Part shown: positions 31,901-53,920 of the stretch, in pieces | Numbering within the stretch: the first letter of the stretch is position 1 | Layout: each line of letters starts with the position of its first letter | From: Loxodes magnus | Lineage: Eukaryota > Ciliophora > Karyorelictea > Loxodida > Loxodidae | Assembly: GCA_946699065.1 (NCBI GenBank) | Contig: CAMPDV010001041.1 | Location: 62,001 to 126,000, forward strand | DNA: 64,000 nt | Reading direction: 5' to 3' | Program-made: the position numbers and the translations under genes | Notes under the pieces: model-generated | What the model was told of the DNA's origin: nothing | Databases searched by the model: none | Seen by the model: only the letters and a program-made list of their open reading frames with translations

Positions 31901-34900
31901 CCATGAGTGGTCACACTAGTGTTGTATATGCTGTGGCTATATCCAGTGATTCATAGTTCATCATTCGGGAAGTCATGATTCTACGGTGAGACTATGGGAC
32001 GTCAAGACAGGTACCTGTAAGACCATGAGTGGTCACACTAGTGTTGTATATGCTGTGGCTATATCCAGTGATTCAGAGTTCATCGTATCGGGAAGTCATG
32101 ATAAGACGGTGAGACTATGGGACTTCAAGACAGGTACCTGTAAGACCATGAGTGGTCACACAAATTCTGTATTATCTGTGGCTATATCCAGTGATTCAGA
32201 GTTCATCGTATCGGAAACCGAGATTCTACTGTGAGACTATGGGACGTCAAGACAGGTACCTGTAAGACCATGAGTGGTCACACATATTCTGTATATGCTG
32301 TGGCTATATCCAGTGATTCAGAGTTCATCGTATCGGGAAGTGATGATAAGACGGTGAGACTATGGGACGTCAAGACAGGTACCTGTAAGACCATGAGTGG
32401 TCACACTAGTGTTTTATATGCTGTGGCTATATCCAATGATTCAGAGTTCATCGTATCGGAAACCGAGATTCTACTGTGAGACTATGGGACGTCAAGACAG
32501 GTACCTGTAAGACCATGAGTGGTCACACAGATTCTGTATATGCTGTGGCTATATCCAGTGATTCAGAGTTCATCGTATCGGGAAGTTATGATAAGACGGT
32601 GAGACTATGGAACGTCTAGACAGGTACCTGTAAGACCATGAGTGGTCACACATATTATGTATGATCTGTGGCTATATCCAATGATTCAGAGTTCATCGTA
32701 TCGGAAACCGAGATTCTACTGTGAGACTATGGGACGTCAAGACAGGTACCTGTAAGACCATGAGTGGTCACACAGATTCTGTATATGCTGTGGCTATATC
32801 CAGTGATTCAGAGTTCATCGTATCGGGAAGTGATGATAATACGGTGAGACTATGGGACGTCAAGACAGGTACCTGTAAGACCATGAGTGGTCACACATAT
32901 TATGTATATACTGTGGCTATATCCAGTGATTCAGAGTTCATCGTATCGGGAAGTAGTGATAAGACGGTGAGACTATGGGACGTCAAGACAGGTACCTGTA
33001 AGACCATGAGTGGTCACACACATTATGTATATGCTGTGGCTATATCCAGTGATTCAGAGTTCATCGTATCGGGAAGTTATGATTAGACGGTGAGACTATG
33101 GAACGTCTAGACAGGTACCTGTAAGACCATGAGTGGTCACACAAATTCTGTATTATCTGTGGCTATATCCAATGATTCAGAGTTCATCGTATCGGAAACC
33201 GAGATTCTACTGTGAGACTATGGGACGTCAAGACAGGTACCTGTAAGACCATGAGTGGTCACACAGATTCTGTATATGCTGTGGCTATATCCAGTGATTC
33301 AGAGTTCATCGTATCGGGAAGTTATGATAAGACGGTGAGACTATGGGACGTCAAGACAGGTACCTGTAAGACCATGAGTGGTCACACATATTATGTATAT
33401 ACTGTGGCTATATCCAGTGATTCAGAGTTCATCGTATCGGGAAGTAGTGATAAGACGGTGAGACTATGGGACGTCAAGACAGGTACCTGTAAGACCATGA
33501 GTGGTCACACACATTATGTATATACTGTGGCTATATCCAATGATTCAGAGTTCATCGTATCGGGAAGTGTAAATTAGACGGTGAGACTATGGGACGTCAA
33601 GACAGGTACCTGTAAGACCATGAGTGGTCACACATATTATGTATATACTGTGGCTATATCCAGTGATTCAGAGTTCATCGTATCGGGAAGTAGTGATAAG
33701 ACGGTGAGACTATGGGACTTCAAGACAGGTACCTGTAAGACCATGAGTGGTCACACAAATTCTGTATTATCTGTGGCTATATCCAGTGATTCAGAGTTCA
33801 TCGTATCGGGAAGTTATGATTAGACGGTGAGACTATGGGACGTCAAGACAGGTACCTGTAAGACCATGAGTGGTCACACTAATTAGGTATTCTCTGTGGC
33901 TATATCCAATGATTCAGAGTTCATCGTATCGGGAAGTGCAGATAAGACGGTGAGACTATGGGACGTCAAGACAGGTACCTGTAAGACCATGAGTGGTCAC
34001 ACTAGTGTTGTATATGCTGTGGCTATATCCAGTGATTCAGAGTTCATCGTATCGGGAAGTTATGATTAGACGGTGAGACTATGGGACGTCAAGACAGGTA
34101 CCTGTAAGACCATGAGTGGTCACACACATTATGTATATGCTGTGGCTATATCCAGTGATTCAGAGTTCATCGTATCGGGAAGTGTAGATTAGACGGTGAG
34201 ACTATGGGACGTCAAGACAGGTACCTGTAAGACCATGAGTGGTCACACACATTATGTATATGCTGTGGCTATATCCAGTGATTCAGAGTTCATCGTATCG
34301 GGAAGTTATGATAAGACGGTGAGACTATGGAACGTCAAGACAGGTACCTGTAAGACCATGAGTGGTCACACAGATTCTGTATGATCTGTGGCTATATCCA
34401 GTGATTCAGAGTTCATCGTATCGGGAAGTTATGATTAGACGGTGAGACTATGGGACGTCAAGACAGGTACCTGTAAGACCATGAGTGGTCACACAGATTC
34501 TGTATATGCTGTGGCTATATCCAGTGATTCAGAGTTCATCGTATCGGGAAGTGCAGATTATACTGTTAGACTATGGGACGTCAAGACAGGTACCTGTAAG
34601 ACCATGAGTGGTCACACTAGTGTTGTATATGCTGTGGCTATATCCAGTGATTCAGAGTTCATCGTATCGGGAAGTTATGATTAGACGGTGAGACTATGGG
34701 ACGTCAAGACAGGTACCTGTAAGACCATGAGTGGTCACACTAATTAGGTATTCTCTGTGGCTATATCCAATGATTCAGAGTTCATCGTATCGGGAAGTGC
34801 AGATAAGACGGTGAGACTATGGGACGTCAAGACAGGTACCTGTAAGACCATGAGTGGTCACACAAATTCTGTATTATCTGTGGCTATATCCAATGATTCA

Positions 34901-36512
34901 GAGTTCATCGTATCGGAAACCGAGATTCTACTGTGAGACTATGGGACGTCAAGACAGGTACCTGTAAGACCATGAGTGGTCACACAGATTCTGTATATGC
35001 TGTGGCTATATCCATTGATTCAGAGTTCATCGTATCGGGAAGTCATGATTGTACGGTGAGACTATGGGACGTCAAGACAGGTACCTGTAAGACCATGAGT
35101 GGTCACACTTATTATGTATGATCTGTGGCTATATCCATTGATTCAGAGTTCATCGTATCGGGAAGTTCAGATTAGACGGTGAGACTATGGGACGTCAAGA
35201 CAGGTACCTGTAAGACCATGAGTGGTCACACAGATTCTGTATATGCTGTGGCTATATCCAGTGATTCAGAGTTCATCGTATCGGGAAGTTATGATAAGAC
35301 GGTGAGACTATGGGACGTCAAGACAGGTACCTGTAAGACCATGAGTGGTCACACAGATTCTGTATGATCTGTGGCTATATCCAGTGATTCAGAGTTCATC
35401 GTATCGGGAAGTGTAGATTAGACGGTGAGACTATGGGACGTCAAGACAGGTACCTGTAAGACCATGAGTGGTCACATTAGTGTTGTATATGCTGTGGCTA
35501 TATCCAGTGTTTCAGAGTTCATCGTATCGGGAAGTGTAGATTAGACGGTGAGACTATGGGACGTCAAGACAGGTACCTGTAAGACCATGAGTGGTCACAC
35601 TAGTGTTGTATATGCTGTGGCTATATCCAATTATTCAGAGTTCATCGTATCGGGAAGTCATGATAAGACGGTGAGACTATGGGACGTCAAGACAGGTACC
35701 TGTAAGACCATGAGTGGTCACACAAATTCTGTATTATCTGTGGCTATATCCAGTGATTCAGAGTTCATCGTATCGGGAAGTGATGATAAGACGGTGAGAC
35801 TATGGGACGTCAAGACAGGTACCTGTAAGACCATGAGTGGTCACACAAATTCTGTATTATCTGTGGCTATATCCAATGATTCAGAGTTCATCGTATCGGA
35901 AACCGAGATTCTACTGTGAGACTATGGGACGTCAAGACAGGTACCTGTAAGACCATGAGTGGTCACACATATTATGTATATACTGTGGCTATATCCAGTG
36001 ATTCAGAGTTCATCGTATCGGGAAGTAGTGATAAGACGGTGAGACTATGGGACGTCAAGACAGGTACCTGTAAGACCATGAGTGGTCACACAAATTCTGT
36101 ATTATCTGTGGCTATATCCAGTGATTCAGAGTTCATCGTATCGGGAAGTAGAGATAAGACGGTGAGACTATGGGACGTCAAGACAGGTACCTGCAAGACC
36201 ATGAGTGGTCACACATATTCTGTATATGCTGTGGCTATATCCAGTGATTCAGAGTTCATCGTATCGGGAAGTCATGATAAGACGGTGAGACTATGGAACG
36301 TCAAGAAAGGTACCTGTAAGACCATGAGTGGTCACACATATTCTGTATATGCTGTGGCTATATCCAGTGATTCAGAGTTCATCGTATCGGGAAGTTATGA
36401 TGAGACGGTGAGACTATGGGACGTCAAGACAGGTACCTGTAAGACCATGAGTGGTCACACAGATTCAGTATTATCTGTGGTTATATCCAGTGATTCAGAG
36501 TTCATCATTCGG
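25948..36512 (+). repeat. Second -1 unit (TTCATCATTCGGG), five copies
   Basis: TTCATCGTATCGGG is shortened by one base to TTCATCATTCGGG near 25948, 26438, 28525, 31961 and 36508. Four of the five also carry TAG in place of the Glu codon just upstream (GATTCATAGTTC); the copy near 36508 keeps GAG. The shared extra substitution shows common descent of the copies. Confidence 0.85.
27460..33990 (+). repeat. Segmental duplication, offset about 3435 bp (28 units)
   Basis: The unit order from about 27460 recurs from about 30896 with offset 3435-3436 bp, equal to 28 units minus the eight or nine one-base losses inside. Around 30060-30300 one copy has two extra units, so the offset falls to 3189 bp afterwards (for example 30392 and 33581). 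The frame-changing units were therefore already present before the duplication. Confidence 0.8.
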
Positions 36513-38139
36513 GAAGTCATGATTCTACGGTGAGACTATGGGACGTCAAGACAGGTACCTGTAAGACCATGAGTGGTCACACATATTATGTATACGCTGT
36601 GGCTATATCCAATGATTCAGAGTTCATCGTATCGGAAACCGAGATTCTACTGTGAGACTATGGGACGTCAAGACAGGTACCTGTAAGACCATGAGTGGTC
36701 ACACAGATTCTGTATATGCTGTGGCTATATCCAGTGATTCAGAGTTCATCGTATCGGGAAGTTATGATAAGACGGTGAGACTATGGAACGTCTAGACAGG
36801 TACCTGTAAGACCATGAGTGGTCACACATATTATGTATGATCTGTGGCTATATCCAATGATTCAGAGTTCATCGTATCGGAAACCGAGATTCTACTGTGA
36901 GACTATGGGACGTCAAGACAGGTACCTGTAAGACCATGAGTGGTCACACAGATTCTGTATATGCTGTGGCTATATCCAGTGATGATAATACGGTGAGACT
37001 ATGGGACGTCAAGACAGGTACCTGTAAGACCATGAGTGGTCACACATATTATGTATATACTGTGGCTATATCCAGTGATTCAGAGTTCATCGTATCGGGA
37101 AGTAGTGATAAGACGGTGAGACTATGGGACGTCAAGACAGGTACCTGTAAGACCATGAGTGGTCACACACATTATGTATATGCTGTGGCTATATCCAGTG
37201 ATTCAGAGTTCATCGTATCGGGAAGTTATGATAAGACGGTGAGACTATGGGACGTCAAGACAGGTACCTGTAAGACCATGAGTGGTCACACAGATTATGT
37301 ATATACTGTGGCTATATCCAGTGATTCAGAGTTCATCGTATCGGGAAGTAGAGATAAGACGGTGAGACTATGGAACGTCAAGACAGGTACCTGTAAGACC
37401 ATGAGTGGTCACACATATTATGTATACGCTGTGGCTATATCCAATGATTCAGAGTTCATCGTATCGGAAACCGAGATTCTACTGTGAGACTATGGGACGT
37501 CAAGACAGGTACCTGTAAGACCATGAGTGGTCACACAGATTCTGTATATGCTGTGGCTATATCCAGTGATTCAGAGTTCATCGTATCGGGAAGTGTAGAT
37601 TAGACGGTGAGACTATGGGACGTCAAGACAGGTACCTGTAAGACCATGAGTGGTCACACTAGTGTTGTATATGCTGTGGCTATATCCAATGATTCAGAGT
37701 TCATCGTATCGGGAAGTTATGATAAGACGGTGAGACTATGGGACGTCAAGACAGGTACCTGTAAGACCATGAGTGGTCACACATATTCTGTATATGCTGT
37801 GGCTATATCCAGTGATTCAGAGTTCATCGTATCGGGAAGTTATGATGAGACGGTGAGACTATGGGACGTCAAGACAGGTACCTGTAAGACCATGAGTGGT
37901 CACACAAATTATATATGCTGTGGCTATATCCAGTGATTCAGAGTTCATCGTATCGGGAAGTCATGATAAGACGGTGAGACTATGGGACGTCAAGACAGGT
38001 ACCTGTAAGACCATGAGTGGTCACACAGATTCTGTATATGCTGTGGCTATATCCAGTGATTCAGAGTTCATCGTATCGGGAAGTTATGATAAGACGGTGA
38101 GACTATGGGACGTCAAGACAGGTACCTGTAAGACCATGA

Positions 38140-38274
<135 letters not shown>

Positions 38275-39568
38275 TAGGTATTCTCTGTGGCTATATCCAA
38301 TGATTCAGAGTTCATCGTATCGGGAAGTAGTGATAAGACGGTGAGACTATGGAACGTCAAGACAGGTACCTGTAAGACCATGAGTGGTCACACATATTCT
38401 GTATATGCTGTGGCTATATCCAGTGATTCAGAGTTCATCGTATCGGGAAGTTATGATGAGACGGTGAGACTATGGGACGTCAAGACAGGTACCTGTAAGA
38501 CCATGAGTGGTCACACTAGTCTGGTATATGCTGTGGCTATATCCAGTGATTCAGAGTTCATCGTATCGGGAAGTCATAATTATACGGTGAGACTATGGGA
38601 CGTCAAGACAGGTACCTGCAAGACCATGAGTGGTCACACATATTCTGTATATACTGTGGCTATATCCAATTATTCAGAGTTCATCGTATCGGGAAGTCAT
38701 GATAAGACGGTGAGACTATGGGACGTCAAGACAGGTACCTGTAAGACCATGAGTGGTCACACTAGTCTGGTATATGCTGTGGCTATATCCAGTGATTCAG
38801 AGTTCATCGTATCGGGAAGTAGTGATAAGACGGTGAGACTATGGGACGTCAAGACAGGTACCTGTAAGACCATGAGTGGTCACACAAATTCTGTATTATC
38901 TGTGGCTATATCCAGTGATTCAGAGTTCATCGTATCGGGAAGTGATGATAAGACGGTGAGACTATGGGACGTCAAGACAGGTACCTGTAAGACCATGAGT
39001 GGTCACACAAATTCTGTATTATCTTTGGCTATATCCAGTGATTCAGAGTTCATCGTATCGGGAAGTGATGATAATACGGTGAGACTATGGGACGTCAAGA
39101 CAGGTACCTGTAAGACCATGAGTGGTCACACATATTATGTATACGCTGTGGCTATATCCAATGATTCAGAGTTCATCGTATCGGAAACCGAGATTCTACT
39201 GTGAGACTATGGGACGTCAAGACAGGTACCTGTAAGACCATGAGTGGTCACACAGATTCTGTATATGCTGTGGCTATATCCAGTGATTCAGAGTTCATCG
39301 TATCGGGAAGTAGAGATAAGACGGTGAGACTATGGAACGTCAAGACAGGTACCTGTAAGACCATGAGTGGTCACACAGATTATGTATATACTGTGGCTAT
39401 ATCCAGTGATTCAGAGTTCATCGTATCGGGAAGTCATGATTGTACGGTGAGACTATGGAACGTCAAGACAGGTACCTGTAAGACCATGAGTGGTCACACA
39501 TATTATGTATACGCTGTGGCTATATCCAATGATTCAGAGTTCATCGTATCGGAAACCGAGATTCTACT

Positions 39569-42268
39569 GTGAGACTATGGGACGTCAAGACAGGTACCTG
39601 TAAGACCATGAGTGGTCACACAGATTCTGTATATGCTGTGGCTATATCCAGTGATTCAGAGTTCATCGTATCGGGAAGTAGAGATAAGACGGTGAGACTA
39701 TGGAACGTCAAGACAGGTACCTGTAAGACCATGAGTGGTCACACATATTATGTATGATCTGTGGCTATATCCAATGATTCAGAGTTCATCGTATCGGAAA
39801 CCGAGATTCTACTGTGAGACTATGGGACGTCAAGACAGGTACCTGTAAGACCATGAGTGGTCACACATATTATGTATGATCTGTGGCTATATCCAATGAT
39901 TCAGAGTTCATCGTATCGGAAACCGAGATTCTACTGTGAGACTATGGGACGTCAAGACAGGTACCTGTAAGACCATGAGTGATCACACAGATTCTGTATA
40001 TGCTGTGGCTATATCCAGTGATTCAGAGTTCATCGTATCGGGAAGTTATGATAAGACGGTGAGACTATGGAACGTCAAGACAGGTACCTGTAAGACCATG
40101 AGTGGTCACACAGATTCTGTATATGCTGTGGCTATATCCAGTGATTCAGAGTTCATCGTATCGGGAAGTAGAGATAAGACGGTGAGACTATGGGACGTCA
40201 AGACAGGTACCTGCAAGACCATGAGTGGTCACACATATTATGTATATACTGTGGCTATATCCAGTGATTCAGAGTTCATCGTATCGGGAAGTAGAGATAA
40301 GACGGTGAGACTATGGAACGTCAAGACAGGTACCTGTAAGACCATGAGTGGTCACACAGATTATGTATATACTGTGGCTATATCCAGTGATTCAGAGTTC
40401 ATCGTATCGGGAAGTAGAGATAAGACGGTGAGACTATGGAACGTCAAGACAGGTACCTGTAAGACCATGAGTGGTCACACAGATTCTGTATATGCTGTGG
40501 CTATATCCAGTGATTCAGAGTTCATTGTATCGGGAAGTGATGATAAGACGGTGAGACTATGGGACGTCAAGACAGGTACCTGTAAGACCATGAGTGGTCA
40601 CACACATTATGTATATGCTGTGGCTATATCCAGTGATTCAGAGTTCATCGTATCGGGAAGTTATGATTAGACGGTGAGACTATGGAACGTCAAGACAGGT
40701 ACCTGTAAGACCATGAGTGGTCACACAGATTATGTATATACTGTGGCTATATCCAGTGATTCAGAGTTCATCGTATCGGGAAGTAGAGATAAGACGGTGA
40801 GACTATGGAACGTCAAGACAGGTACCTGTAAGACCATGAGTGGTCACACATATTATGTATACGCTGTGGCTATATCCAATGATTCAGAGTTCATCGTATC
40901 GGAAACCGAGATTCTACTGTGAGACTATGGGACGTCAAGACAGGTACCTGTAAGACCATGAGTGGTCACACAGATTCTGTATATGCTGTGGCTATATCCA
41001 GTGATTCAGAGTTCATCGTATCGGGAAGTAGAGATAAGACGGTGAGACTATGGAACGTCAAGACAGGTACCTGTAAGACCATGAGTGGTCACACATATTA
41101 TGTATGATCTGTGGCTATATCCAATGATTCAGAGTTCATCGTATCGGAAACCGAGATTCTACTGTGAGACTATGGGACGTCAAGACAGGTACCTGTAAGA
41201 CCATGAGTGGTCACACATATTATGTATGATCTGTGGCTATATCCAATGATTCAGAGTTCATCGTATCGGAAACCGAGATTCTACTGTGAGACTATGGGAC
41301 GTCAAGACAGGTACCTGTAAGACCATGAGTGATCACACAGATTCTGTATATGCTGTGGCTATATCCAGTGATTCAGAGTTCATCGTATCGGGAAGTTATG
41401 ATAAGACGGTGAGACTATGGAACGTCAAGACAGGTACCTGTAAGACCATGAGTGGTCACACAGATTCTGTATATGCTGTGGCTATATCCAGTGATTCAGA
41501 GTTCATCGTATCGGGAAGTAGAGATAAGACGGTGAGACTATGGGACGTCAAGACAGGTACCTGCAAGACCATGAGTGGTCACACAGATTATGTATATACT
41601 GTGGCTATATCCAGTGATTCAGAGTTCATCGTATCGGGAAGTAGAGATAAGACGGTGAGACTATGGAACGTCAAGACAGGTACCTGTAAGACCATGAGTG
41701 GTCACACATATTATGTATACGCTGTGGCTATATCCAATGATTCAGAGTTCATCGTATCGGGAAGTTATGATAAGACGGTGAGACTATGGGACGTCAAGAC
41801 AGGTACCTGTAAGACCATGAGTGGTCACACAGATTCTGTATATGCTGTGGCTATATCCAGTGATTCAGAGTTCATTGTATCGGGAAGTGATGATAAGACG
41901 GTGAGACTATGGGACGTCAAGACAGGTACCTGTAAGACCATGAGTGGTCACACACATTATGTATATGCTGTGGCTATATCCAGTGATTCAGAGTTCATCG
42001 TATCGGGAAGTTATGATTAGACGGTGAGACTATGGAACGTCAAGACAGGTACCTGTAAGACCATGAGTGGTCACACAGATTATGTATATACTGTGGCTAT
42101 ATCCAGTGATTCAGAGTTCATCGTATCGGGAAGTAGAGATAAGACGGTGAGACTATGGAACGTCAAGACAGGTACCTGTAAGACCATGAGTGGTCACACA
42201 TATTATGTATACGCTGTGGCTATATCCAATGATTCAGAGTTCATCGTATCGGAAACCGAGATTCTACT
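39569..42268 (+). repeat. Head-to-tail 1350-bp higher-order repeat (11 units, two copies)
   Basis: 39569-40918 and 40919-42268 are adjacent copies of an eleven-unit group; 1350 is 11 x 123 minus three one-base losses. Both share the rare GTGATCACAC substitution (SDHT for SGHT) and ATTGTATCGGG. They differ by exchange of a few middle units. Parts of the same group recur near 46568, 47672, 48408 and 48899. Confidence 0.85.
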
Positions 42269-45200
42269 GTGAGACTATGGGACGTCAAGACAGGTACCTG
42301 TAAGACCATGAGTGGTCACACAGATTCTGTATATGCTGTGGCTATATCCAGTGATTCAGAGTTCATCGTATCGGGAAGTGATGATAAGACGGTGAGACTA
42401 TGGGACGTCAAGACAGGTACCTGTAAGACCATGAGTGGTCACACTAGTGTTTTATATGCTGTGGCTATATCCAATGATTCAGAGTTCATCGTATCGGAAA
42501 CCGAGATTCTACTGTGAGACTATGGGACGTCAAGACAGGTACCTGTAAGACCATGAGTGGTCACACAGATTCTGTATATGCTGTGTCTATATCCAGTGAT
42601 TCAGAGTTCATCGTATCGGGAAGTTATGATGAGACGGTGAGACTATGGAACGTCAAGACAGGTACCTGTAAGACCATGAGTGGTCACACACATTATGTAT
42701 ATGCTGTGGCTATATCCAGTGATTCAGAGGTCATCGTATCGGGAAGTAGAGATGAGACGGTGAGACTATGGGACGTCAAGACAGGTACCTGTAAGACCAT
42801 GAGTGGTCACACTAATTAGGTATTCTCTGTGGCTATATCCAGTGATTCAGAGTTCATCGTATCGGGAAGTTATGATAAGACGGTGAGACTATGGGACGTC
42901 AAGACAGGTACCTGTAAGACCATGAGTGGTCACACAGATTCTGTATTATCTGTGGCTATATCCAGTGATTCAGAGTTCATCGTATCGGGAAGTTATGATA
43001 AGACGGTGAGACTATGGGACGTCAAGACAGGTACCTGTAAGACCATGAGTGGTCACACTAGTGTTGTATATGCTGTGGCTATATCCAGTGATTCAGAGTT
43101 CATCGTATCGGGAAGTGTAGATTAGACGGTGAGACTATGGGACGTCAAGACAGGTACCTGTAAGACCATGAGTGGTCACACATATTCTGTATGATCTGTG
43201 GCTATATCCAGTGATTCAGAGTTCATCGTATCGGGAAGTTATGATAAGACGGTGAGACTATGGGACGTCAAGACAGGTACCTGTAAGACCATGAGTGGTC
43301 ACACTAGTTATGTATCATCTGTGGCTATATCCAGTGATTCAGAGTTCATCGTATCGGGAAGTCATGATAATACGGTGAGACTATGGGACGTCAAGACAGG
43401 TACCTGTAAGACCATGAGTGGTCACACAGATTATTTATATGCTGTGGCTATATCCAGTGATTCAGAGTTCATCGTATCGGGAAGTTATGATTAGACGGTG
43501 AGACTATGGAACGTCAAGACAGGTACCTGTAAGACCATGAGTGGTCACACAGATTATGTATATACTGTGGCTATATCCAGTGATTCAGAGTTCATCGTAT
43601 CGGGAAGTAGAGATAAGACGGTGAGACTATGGAACGTCAAGACAGGTACCTGTAAGACCATGAGTGGTCACACAGATTCTGTATATGCTGTGGCTATATC
43701 CAGTGATTCAGAGTTCATCGTATCGGGAAGTTATGATAAGACGGTGAGACTATGGAACGTCAAGACAGGTACCTGTAAGACCATGAGTGGTCACACAGAT
43801 TCTGTATATGCTGTGGCTATATCCAGTGATTCAGAGTTCATCGTATCGGGAAGTTATGATTAGACGGTGAGACTATGGAACGTCAAGACAGGTACCTGTA
43901 AGACCATGAGTGGTCACACAGATTATGTATATACTGTGGCTATATCCAGTGATTCAGAGTTCATCGTATCGGGAAGTAGAGATAAGACGGTGAGACTATG
44001 GAACGTCAAGACAGGTACCTGTAAGACCATGAGTGGTCACACAGATTCTGTATATGCTGTGGCTATATCCAGTGATTCAGAGTTCATCGTATCGGGAAGT
44101 CGAGATAATACGGTGAGACTATGGGACGTCAAGACAGGTACCTGTAAGACCATGAGTGGTCACACTAATTAGGTATTCTCTGTGGCTATATCCAATGATT
44201 CAGAGTTCATCGTATCGGGAAGTTATGATAAGACGGTGAGACTATGGGACGTCAAGACAGGTACCTGTAAGACCATGAGTGGTCACACAGATTCTGTATA
44301 TGCTGTGGCTATATCCAGTGATTCAGAGTTCATCGTATCGGGAAGTTATGATGAGACGGTGAGACTATGGGACGTCAAGACAGGTACCTGTAAGACCATG
44401 AGTGGTCACACAAATTATATATGCTGTGGCTATATCCAGTGATTCAGAGTTCATCGTATCGGGAAGTCATGATAAGACGGTGAGACTATGGGACGTCAAG
44501 ACAGGTACCTGTAAGACCATGAGTGGTCACACACATTATGTATATGCTGTGGCTATATCCAGTGATTCAGAGTTCATCGTATCGGGAAGTGATGATAAGA
44601 CGGTGAGACTATGGGACGTCAAGACAGGTACCTGTAAGACCATGAGTGGTCACACAAATTATATATGCTGTGGCTATATCCAGTGATTCAGAGTTCATCG
44701 TATCGGGAAGTCATGATAAGACGGTGAGACTATGGGACGTCAAGACAGGTACCTGTAAGACCATGAGTGGTCACACATATTCTGTATATGCTGTGGCTAT
44801 ATCCAGTGATTCAGAGTTCATCGTATCGGGAAGTTATGATGAGACGGTGAGACTATGGGACGTCAAGACAGGTACCTGTAAGACCATGAGTGGTCACACA
44901 TATTCTGTATATGCTGTGGCTATATCCAGTGATTCAGAGTTCATCGTATCGGGAAGTTATGATGAGACGGTGAGACTATGGGACGTCAAGACAGGTACCT
45001 GTAAGACCATGAGTGGTCACACTAGTCTGGTATATGCTGTGGCTATATCCAGTGATTCAGAGTTCATCGTATCGGGAAGTCATAATTATACGGTGAGACT
45101 ATGGGACGTCAAGACAGGTACCTGCAAGACCATGAGTGGTCACACATATTCTGTATATACTGTGGCTATATCCAGTGATTCAGAGGTCATCGTATCGGGA

Positions 45201-45274
45201 AGTGATGATAAGACGGTGAGACTATGGAACGTCAAGACAGGTACCTGTAAGACCATGAGTGGTCACACAGATTC

Positions 45275-50070
<4,796 letters not shown>

Positions 50071-50863
50071 TCTGTGGCTATATCCAGTGATTCAGAGTTC
50101 ATCGTATCGGGAAGTTATGATGAGACGGTGAGACTATGGGACGTCAAGACAGGTACCTGTAAGACCATGAGTGGTCACACAGATTCTGTATATGCTGTGG
50201 CTATATCCAGTGATTCAGAGTTCATCGTATCGGGAAGTTATGATAAGACGGTGAGACTATGGAACGTCAAGACAGGTACCTGTAAGACCATGAGTGGTCA
50301 CACATATTATGTATGATCTGTGGCTATATCCAATGATTCAGAGTTCATCGTATCGGAAACCGAGATTCTACTGTGAGACTATGGGACGTCAAGACAGGTA
50401 CCTGTAAGACCATGAGTGGTCACACATATTCTGTATATGCTGTGGCTATATCCAGTGATTCAGAGTTCATCGTATCGGGAAGTTATGATAAGACGGTGAG
50501 ACTATGGAACGTCAAGACAGGTACCTGTAAGACCATGAGTGGTCACACAGATTCTGTATATGCTGTGGCTATATCCAGTGATTCAGAGTTCATCGTATCG
50601 GGAAGTAGAGATAAGACGGTGAGACTATGTGACGTCAAGACAGGTACCTGTAAGACCATGAGTGGTCACACATATTCTGTATATACTGTGGCTATATCCA
50701 GTGATTCAGAGTTCATCGTATCGGGAAGTAGAGATAAGACGGTGAGACTATGGGACGTCAAGACAGGTACCTGCAAGACCATGAGTGGTCACACATATTA
50801 TGTATACGCTGTGGCTATATCCAATGATTCAGAGTTCATCGTATCGGAAACCGAGATTCTACT

Positions 50864-53920
<3,057 letters not shown>

